Source: a bacterium (GTDB lineage Bacteria > Vulcanimicrobiota > Xenobia > RGZZ01). From it: a DNA stretch of 9,527 nt. The notes below the pieces were generated by a model. The model did no database searches and had not been told where the DNA came from. It saw only the letters and a program-made list of their open reading frames with translations. The stretch spans positions 1-9,527 of the forward strand of contig JAJXVI010000047.1 in assembly GCA_021782195.1 (NCBI GenBank). The letters run 5' to 3'. Positions 6,113-9,527 of this stretch are shown here, piece by piece. Position numbers and translations under genes: made by a program. Position 1 is the stretch's first letter. Each line of letters opens with the position of its first letter.

Positions 6113-7261
6113 ATGCTCGACGTGAGCACGCAAATCGCCTTCTTCAACTTCGTTCCCATTGTGGGAGGCGCCGAGATTGTCACGATGCGCCTGGCTTGCG
6201 GCCTTCACGCGCACGGTTGGGACGTGGCGTACCACGCGCGATCAGCCCTCCTTGACGCATGCCTGGAAGCCGGGGTGCCCGCACGCGCACTCTCTTTTGC
6301 GTCGATTCTGCGACCACCGCCGCTACACTATGCCTCGCACTTCATCAACATCTGCCACCTTGCAGCAAAACTTTCAACGCTTCGACGACCGTTTGTCGTC
6401 CACGCTGTCGGTGTGACGTCCGCAATCTACACCGTCAGGGCTGTGCCCCTCCGGGACGTGTCGGTCATCTGGCACCTTCACGACGTACTTGACCCGTCCC
6501 CGAAGCACAGGCTCATTGTTTCCAACCTGCTCAGGTGCCCGAACGTGCACGTTGCCTCGGTCTCCGATGCCGTGCTTTCATCGCTGTTGAGCTTTGGTGT
6601 CGACCCGCGACGCGTGGAACGGATATACAACGGCCTGGATCTCGACCAGTGGCGCCCGGTTGCGGGTAGCGGCGAGTTTCGTGCCAGCACGGGGACGCCC
6701 CCCGCCGCCCCCGTGCTGGCCTGTGTCGGAAACCTGGTTGCCTGGAAAGGGGCGGACGTCTTCATCGAGGCCGCACACCGCGTCGATCATCCAACGGCGC
6801 ACTGGTGGATTGCGGGTTCAGCCTACACCGGCGACAGGACCTTTGAACTTCATCTCAAGAAACTGGCGGCTTCTGGTCCCGCGGCGCACCGTATTCATTT
6901 CCTGGGTCGTCAGGAGAACATTCGGGGGCTTATGTCAGAAGCGGATATTCTCGTGCAACCGTCTATCCGTCCCGATCCCCTTCCGACCACGGTGATGGAG
7001 GCCATGGCCCTGGCGCGTCCTGTTCTCGGCAGCCGGATTGGCGGCATTCCCGAGATGATCTCCGACGGTGAGACCGGTCTGCTCGTCCCCCCCGCGGACG
7101 CGTCCGCCCTGGCTCGAGCCATGGAGCGGATGCTGGCGGATTCCGCTGCAGCTCGCGGAATGGGTGCCGCCGGCCGCGTCGTTTGCGAGAGGCGTTTTGC
7201 CATCGATACGTGCGTGGAGCGGTTCGGGGACCTTTACCAGAGGCTTGCGTCCGCTCTTTGA
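6113..7261 (+). CDS. Glycosyltransferase family 4 (GT-B fold)
   Basis: Transfers a sugar from an activated donor to a lipid- or polysaccharide-linked acceptor, probably for a cell-surface glycan or glycolipid; donor and acceptor are not predictable. Seen in the 382-residue protein: N-terminal acceptor domain with the glycine loop VGGAE (17-21), VSDAV (150-154) and RVERIYNGLDLDQW (167-180) at the domain junction; C-terminal donor domain with VGNLVAWKGADVFIEA (205-220), HFLGRQENIRGLMSEADILV (262-281), D288-x7-E296 in RPDPLPTTVMEAM, SRIGGIPEMI (307-316) and DGETGLLVP (318-326). The usual E-x7-E has Asp in the first position. Length is normal for the family. ATG 6113 starts just before the first predicted strand; a TTG at 6065 would add 16 residues. 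Neither has a strong SD. No membrane segment is seen, so it is probably cytoplasmic or peripheral at the inner membrane. Confidence 0.93.
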   Translation: MLDVSTQIAFFNFVPIVGGAEIVTMRLACGLHAHGWDVAYHARSALLDACLEAGVPARALSFASILRPPPLHYASHFINICHLAAKLSTLRRPFVVHAVGVTSAIYTVRAVPLRDVSVIWHLHDVLDPSPKHRLIVSNLLRCPNVHVASVSDAVLSSLLSFGVDPRRVERIYNGLDLDQWRPVAGSGEFRASTGTPPAAPVLACVGNLVAWKGADVFIEAAHRVDHPTAHWWIAGSAYTGDRTFELHLKKLAASGPAAHRIHFLGRQENIRGLMSEADILVQPSIRPDPLPTTVMEAMALARPVLGSRIGGIPEMISDGETGLLVPPADASALARAMERMLADSAAARGMGAAGRVVCERRFAIDTCVERFGDLYQRLASAL

Positions 7262-7463
7262 CGCACCCCGAATATCCTTGAAACGGGCGTGGTTGCTATG
7301 CTGCCCTACGTGCTTTTCAGGTCATTGACCGATGCCGTGCTCGCTTCTCTTCTGGCAGTATTAAGGTGGCTGCTGGGAGTCCGGCCAGATCTGAACCGAT
7401 CACGTTCGCGATGCTTGCTGTCTGGTAGGGTCATGAAGTGGGAAATACACTGCCCCTGCTAGC

Positions 7464-7469
7464 TTGACA
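7464..7469 (+). promoter_or_regulatory. Perfect TTGACA -35-like hexamer
   Basis: TTGACA matches the sigma-70 -35 consensus exactly. The hexamer 17 bases downstream (7487-7492, TTGCTC) is a poor -10, so promoter activity is uncertain. If used, transcription would start near 7500 and the leader would include the stems at 7519-7583. Confidence 0.3.
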
Positions 7470-7518
7470 GCGTTCCTTTCTGGTCGTTGCTCTTGCTTTC
7501 AGCGAGCCGTGTGCACCA

Positions 7519-7583
7519 TTCTCGGGATTCGACACAGGGAGGTGATTCGGCCCGAGAACGGTGGGTAGCCCGAGGTTTCGGGC
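7519..7583 (+). promoter_or_regulatory. Possible alternative-pairing leader before the PAS sensor
   Basis: Four short segments can pair in competing ways: A, TTCTCGGG (7519-7526); B, CCCGAGAA (7551-7558); C, GCCCGA (7568-7573); D, TCGGGC (7578-7583). A-B gives 8 perfect pairs around a 24-base loop that exposes GGGAGGTGA. C-D gives 6 pairs with a four-base loop. B and C share CCCGAG, so A can pair with C and D can pair with B instead. Such layouts occur in attenuators and riboswitches, but I match it to no known class. Confidence 0.3.
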
Positions 7584-7604
7584 GGCTCTACAAGCGAAGA
7601 CGGT

Positions 7605-7610
7605 GGAGGT
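7605..7610 (+). promoter_or_regulatory. Shine-Dalgarno supporting the TTG start of the PAS sensor
   Basis: GGAGGT lies 4 bases before TTG 7615. No ATG exists in this frame between the stop at 7543-7545 and the PAS domains, so a GTG or TTG start is unavoidable. GTG 7561, 7603, 7609 and 7627 are alternatives with poorer spacing. Confidence 0.45.
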
Positions 7611-7614
7611 GGCC

Positions 7615-9527
7615 TTGAGCCAAGGGGTGGCGGGAAAGCAGACAGACCTGCTTCTACGTGCGGTTCTCGGTGTACGGCGCGTCGTGCGTGCACAGCGTGA
7701 GACCGGACCGTTGTTGCAAGGGGTCGCGCGTGTGCTGGTCGCAATCGGCGCGGCCCGTGCCGTGCGGATCGTTGACAACGCTGGCTGTTGCTTTGAGGCG
7801 GGAGAGTTTGCCGTTGCCACCGGACCCGGACCGCTCAGTCTTCCTCTTTGCTGGAACGAGCGCACATTCGGGGTGCTCAACCTCTTCCTCGCGGAAGACC
7901 CCGACGCGACCGGCCCGGACCGCTTGCTCGTGTCTTCTCCGCTTCTTGCTCCCCTGGATATTGACGCGTCGACCTCCGGTGTCTCACCGTCCGTTCTGGC
8001 GGAGCTTGCCGAGGAAGTTGCTTTTGCGCTCAGCAGTCTGGAATGCTGGCAGAAGGTGTGCGAGGAGCACGCACAGGCCAGGGTACTTGTCGACGCAGTG
8101 CCGGACGCGGTCTGGTGGAAGGATCTGGATGGGGTCTACCGCTTCTGCAACGTTTCCCTGGCGCGCCAGTTTGGCCGTCGCGTTGAGGATGTCGTCGGCC
8201 ACACCGACTTTGACCTGGTGGACGAGGAGCACGCTGAGCTGTTTCGCGCCTGTGACCGGGAGGTTGTCAGTTCGCGCGGTCGCCTGGTTCGCGTATATCG
8301 GCATACGACTGATGGAGATTCCAGCGACCATGTCACGGAGGTGATCAAGACTCCTCTTTGCGGCGACAACGGTGAGTTGATAGGCGTTCTCGGAATCGGG
8401 CGTGACATCACGGGGCGCTGTCGCGTCCAGGAGGAGTTGCACGAGCGAGAGGAGCGGCTGCGTCTCTTTGTCGAGCATGTACCCGCAGCGGTCGCCATGT
8501 TCGACCGTGACATGCGCTATATCGTCGCCAGTCCACGCTTTGTGCAGCAGTATCGTATCGAAGCAGACATCGTCGGGCGCTCGCACTACGATCTATTTCC
8601 CGAATGTCCGGATCGTTGGCGGGAGGTGCACCGTCGCTGTCTGAGCGGGGCGATTGAGCGATGCGACGAGGACCCGTTTCCGCGTTCAGACGGCACGCTT
8701 GACTGGGTGCGCTGGGAGATTCGCCCGTGGACCGATGGTCGTGGCCGGATCGGGGGAATCGTCCTGTTCAGCGAGGTGATCACCGAGCACAAACTGGTGC
8801 GCACCGCCATTGCCGAGCGCGAGAAGCAGTTGCATACCATGTTTGCGCTGGCCCCCCTCGGGATCATCGTCAGTGACCGAACTGGGCGCTGTCTGAGTGT
8901 GAACGATGGCATGAGCGAGATCACAGGCTACTCCACCCACGAGTTGCTGCAGCTACACATGGCCGACGTGTGGCCTGAGGAGGATCGTGACTCCAACAGA
9001 CTGTCCCTTCAGTGCATCGTACCCGGACAGCCCTGGGGTCCCACCGTCCAGCGATATCGTCGCAAGGACGGCAGTTTCGTGCCTGTCGAAGTGCGCACCA
9101 CAGTCTTCGAGAGTGACGCGGGCGGAGAATCGCATCTGCTGACGATGGTGGGCGACATCACCCAGCGACTGGCGGACGAGGCTTTGCTGCGCCTTCAGGC
9201 GGCAGCGCTCGAGGCCGCACCGGACGCCATCGTCATCTGCAGCCCGTGCGGAACCATTGAGTGGATCAACGAAGCGTTCGTGCGTCTGAGCGGTCGTCCA
9301 CGCGAGAGCCTGCTGGGGGACAGTCTTTCCAGGGCCGACAACGGCGTCGTCGGGGGGGTGCCTCTGGACACAAAGTTGAAGATTGCTCAGTCGGGCGCGG
9401 TCTGGCGAGGCAGACGGGTACGGGCAAGCAAGAATGGAGTCTCCAATCACGAAGAGGAGACCATGACGCCGGTTCGTGACACGCACGGTGCGGTCACGCA
9501 TGTCGTCTCCATCAGCCACGACATATC
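7615..9527 (+). CDS. GAF and multi-PAS sensory protein, truncated at the right window edge
   Basis: A signal-sensing protein whose output domain lies beyond the window; at least 637 residues are present and the frame is open to the last base. Seen in order: a degenerate GAF-like domain (about 10-143; LLLRAVLGVRRVVRAQRETG at its start, FGVLNLFL and LAEEVAFALSSLE at its end); PAS1 (about 157-270; PDAVWWKDLDGVYRFCN, then VVGHTDFDL and GIGRDIT); PAS2 (about 282-395; VGRSHYDLFP, then SEVITEHK); PAS3 (about 406-520; ITGYSTHELL, RRKDGSFVPVEV, MVGDITQRL); PAS4 (about 529 to the edge; APDAIVICSPCGTIEWINEA, EEETMTPVRD, VVSISHDI). Helical linkers such as EELHEREERLRLF between domains suit signal-relaying coiled coils. 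No membrane segment is seen, so it is probably cytoplasmic. Such arrays normally end in a histidine kinase, GGDEF/EAL, HD-GYP or PP2C domain; PAS4 resembles those that precede cyclic-di-GMP domains, but this cannot be decided here. The TTG start is provisional. Confidence 0.93.
   Translation, partial: MSQGVAGKQTDLLLRAVLGVRRVVRAQRETGPLLQGVARVLVAIGAARAVRIVDNAGCCFEAGEFAVATGPGPLSLPLCWNERTFGVLNLFLAEDPDATGPDRLLVSSPLLAPLDIDASTSGVSPSVLAELAEEVAFALSSLECWQKVCEEHAQARVLVDAVPDAVWWKDLDGVYRFCNVSLARQFGRRVEDVVGHTDFDLVDEEHAELFRACDREVVSSRGRLVRVYRHTTDGDSSDHVTEVIKTPLCGDNGELIGVLGIGRDITGRCRVQEELHEREERLRLFVEHVPAAVAMFDRDMRYIVASPRFVQQYRIEADIVGRSHYDLFPECPDRWREVHRRCLSGAIERCDEDPFPRSDGTLDWVRWEIRPWTDGRGRIGGIVLFSEVITEHKLVRTAIAEREKQLHTMFALAPLGIIVSDRTGRCLSVNDGMSEITGYSTHELLQLHMADVWPEEDRDSNRLSLQCIVPGQPWGPTVQRYRRKDGSFVPVEVRTTVFESDAGGESHLLTMVGDITQRLADEALLRLQAAALEAAPDAIVICSPCGTIEWINEAFVRLSGRPRESLLGDSLSRADNGVVGGVPLDTKLKIAQSGAVWRGRRVRASKNGVSNHEEETMTPVRDTHGAVTHVVSISHDI

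Larger units (their letters stand above)
7262..7614. other. About 350 bases without a convincing gene, upstream of the PAS sensor
   Basis: This gap looks less GC-rich than its surroundings, especially 7262-7500. It holds an extended -10-like TGCTATGCT (7294-7302), a perfect TTGACA (7464-7469), a group of mutually exclusive stems (7519-7583) and a perfect extended SD-like GGGAGGTGA (7537-7545) that has no start codon at the right distance. A 54-codon frame from ATG 7298 to TAG 7462 lacks an SD and is not called. The most likely use is as promoter and 5' leader of the sensor gene. Confidence 0.5.

Noticed and set aside
7278..7302. TTGAAA (7278) and TATGCT (7297) as a -35/-10 promoter pair
   Set aside because: The spacer is only 13 bases, too short for sigma-70. 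The TGCTATGCT may still work as an extended -10, so it is mentioned only in the gap description.
7298..7462. 54-residue frame MLPYVLFRSL... with a hydrophobic stretch
   Set aside because: It has no SD, and its ATG falls inside a better extended -10-like sequence. It could be a small membrane peptide, but the support is too thin to call it.
7431..7880. 149-codon minus-strand frame over the sensor's leader and GAF region
   Set aside because: Its sequence is Arg/Thr/Ser/Pro-rich, typical of a shadow frame. The plus-strand frame continues without interruption into clear PAS domains.

Overview
The window is GC-rich, densely coding bacterial DNA with divergently and convergently arranged genes. 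The two-phospholipase module, a GT4 glycosyltransferase and a multi-PAS sensor fit a free-living bacterium, probably diderm. Nothing here fixes a phylum: there is no rRNA, tRNA or housekeeping marker. No CRISPR array, insertion sequence or phage gene was seen.

Layout. A GTCCCC-rich tandem repeat (1-85) precedes a forward endonuclease/exonuclease/phosphatase (EEP) family hydrolase (130-957). This converges, across an 11-bp hairpin (1005-1032), on two reverse-strand HKD phospholipase D family genes. The first (1087-3366) is an unusual fusion: a lipin/App1-like HAD domain with altered catalytic residues, a middle segment of about 200 residues containing a possible annexin-like helical unit, and a complete two-HKD phospholipase D domain. 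The second (3524-5182) is a membrane-anchored cardiolipin synthase with an extra Arg-rich N-terminus. Upstream of it is a divergent intergenic region holding a second GGGAC-themed minisatellite (5249-5345). A forward gene of unknown function (5434-5940), a GT4 glycosyltransferase (6113-7261), a roughly 350-base non-coding stretch with a possible structured leader, and a GAF-PAS-PAS-PAS-PAS sensor (7615 to beyond the right edge) follow.

How the genes may work together. EEP hydrolases beside cardiolipin synthases are a known arrangement (E. coli ybhP-clsB-ybhN). The left half therefore reads as a phospholipid remodelling module: Cls makes cardiolipin from phosphatidylglycerol, and the fusion protein joins a phosphatidyl-transfer or phosphatidic-acid-forming domain to a domain that in its relatives consumes phosphatidic acid. 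The right half (unknown protein, glycosyltransferase, sensor) has no sequence-proven functional link to the left half. The most unusual items are the fusion protein and, more speculatively, the alternative-pairing leader before the PAS sensor and the oppositely oriented GGGGAC-type repeats on either side of the phospholipid module.
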